A stretch of 7,131 nucleotides of DNA. It comes from an uncultured Collinsella sp. (GTDB lineage: Bacteria > Actinomycetota > Coriobacteriia > Coriobacteriales > Coriobacteriaceae). Numbering within the stretch: position 1 is the stretch's first letter; every line of letters starts with the position of its first letter. Where the stretch lies: contig CAUDDU010000044.1 in assembly GCA_958448375.1 (NCBI GenBank), forward strand, positions 1 to 7,131, in the 5' to 3' direction. The notes under the pieces are model-generated. The model was not told the DNA's origin, searched no databases, and saw nothing but the letters and a program-made list of their open reading frames with translations. Positions 6,397 through 7,131 of the stretch are shown here, one piece after another. A program made the position numbers and the translations under genes.

Positions 6397-7131
6397 GTGC
6401 CGGCGAATAAGGAACATACCGAAGCTACTCCCTCGTCGCTCGCCGTGGCGGCGGGGGAGTATCTCGATTACCTCGCGGTCGAGCGGGGTTTGGCGCGCAA
6501 CACGATTGCGGCCTATCGTCGTGACCTGACGACGTACTGCGCCTATCTGGAGCGGGCGGGTATTGTGTCTTTTGAAGAGGTGACCCGTCAGGTCGTGGAG
6601 GGCTTTGTCGCCGACCGTCGCGATGGGGGCTATTCCGATGCCTCGGTGGAGCGTGCGCTTGCGGCCGTGAAGGGCCTACATGCCTTTTTGGTGCGCGATG
6701 GGGCTGTGGCCCAAAATCCAACGGCGGCGTTGCGCCTGCCTAAAAAGGCTGAGCGTTTGCCGGAGTATCTATCGGTGGAGGATGTCTCGGCGCTGCTCGA
6801 TCAAGACTTCCCCGAGGGCGAGATGGGCTTGCGCGACCATGCCATCTTGGAAGTGCTCTACGGATGCGGTTTGCGTGTGAGCGAGTTGGTGGGGCTCGAT
6901 GTGGGCGATATCCATATCGACGATGGCTTTGTGCTCGTTCGTGGTAAGGGCTCGAAGGAACGCCTGTCCCCGCTGGTAGGAAGCGCGGCGCGAGCTCTGA
7001 CGCTTTATGTAACTGAGGGGCGTTCTCGCTTGGCGGCCCATGCCCGCGGAACCGAGACCTCGGCGGTCTTTTTAAATAAGAACTGCCGCCGTCTGTCGCG
7101 CCAGGGCATCCATGCCATCTGTGAGCGCTAC
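6397..7131 (+). CDS. xerD: Tyrosine recombinase XerD (partial, cut by window end)
   Basis: The first 245 codons of a tyrosine site-specific recombinase are present; the family averages about 300. The N-terminal SAM-like core-binding domain starts with EYLDYLAVERGLARNTIAAYRRDL and runs to about residue 105. The catalytic domain shows GCGLRVSEL with catalytic Arg160, and GKGSKER with catalytic Lys184 in the beta-hairpin; the 24-residue spacing agrees with XerD. The HxxR box, second His and nucleophile Tyr lie beyond the window. XerD with XerC resolves chromosome dimers at dif; the pyrG-xerD neighbourhood favours XerD over XerC or a phage integrase. No ATG is available. GTG 6397 is chosen because it opens the frame two bases after the pyrG stop, implying translational coupling; GTG 6445 is an alternative, 16 residues shorter at the N-terminus. 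Confidence 0.92.
   Translation, partial: MPANKEHTEATPSSLAVAAGEYLDYLAVERGLARNTIAAYRRDLTTYCAYLERAGIVSFEEVTRQVVEGFVADRRDGGYSDASVERALAAVKGLHAFLVRDGAVAQNPTAALRLPKKAERLPEYLSVEDVSALLDQDFPEGEMGLRDHAILEVLYGCGLRVSELVGLDVGDIHIDDGFVLVRGKGSKERLSPLVGSAARALTLYVTEGRSRLAAHARGTETSAVFLNKNCRRLSRQGIHAICERY

Noticed and set aside
6397..7131. Phage or element integrase rather than XerD
   Set aside because: Close spacing to pyrG, Xer-like GLARNTIAAYRRDL and GKGSKER boxes, and no phage genes or att-like repeats nearby.

Overview
The window looks like a piece of chromosome from a G+C-rich Gram-positive bacterium. A Collinsella-like member of the Coriobacteriia is my best guess. It rests on codon use, strong purine-rich Shine-Dalgarno sites next to actinobacterial-style base composition, the pyrG-xerD gene order, and an ornithine carbamoyltransferase next to a YfcC/DcuC-type carrier. 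The taxon is an inference, not proven by the sequence. All recognisable genes are on the + strand and none is visibly broken; the first and last are cut by the window edges.

Layout. (1) 2-322: C-terminal end of an ornithine carbamoyltransferase, probably catabolic (arcB), closed by a strong hairpin (338-370). (2) 470-1948: a YfcC-family (DcuC superfamily) membrane carrier with a structured 5' leader; with arcB it suggests an arginine/ornithine (arginine deiminase) module. (3) 1949-2477: a 529-base stretch with no convincing gene but at least seven dyads. They include a perfect 12-bp palindrome, a 98-nt imperfect hairpin flanked by a CGCTG direct repeat, and a 69-nt hairpin with 26-nt arms. 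This is the least explained part of the window. (4) 2478-3959: a DUF1846-family protein of unknown function with its own promoter and a good intrinsic terminator. (5) 4216-4554: a 112-residue winged-helix DNA-binding protein with its own promoter region and terminator. (6) 4733-6394: CTP synthase (pyrG), complete, preceded by a short leader whose 5' end can pair with bases just before the ribosome binding region. (7) 6397-7131: XerD-type tyrosine recombinase, starting two bases after the pyrG stop and running off the window.

How the genes fit together. arcB and the carrier probably serve arginine/ornithine catabolism and exchange. pyrG makes CTP and appears to be transcribed with xerD, the recombinase for chromosome dimer resolution. 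The small winged-helix gene just before pyrG is separated from it by a terminator, so it is a neighbour and a possible regulator rather than a clear operon partner. The most promising undescribed material is the hairpin island at 1949-2370 and the possible nucleotide-sensing pyrG leader at 4683-4714.
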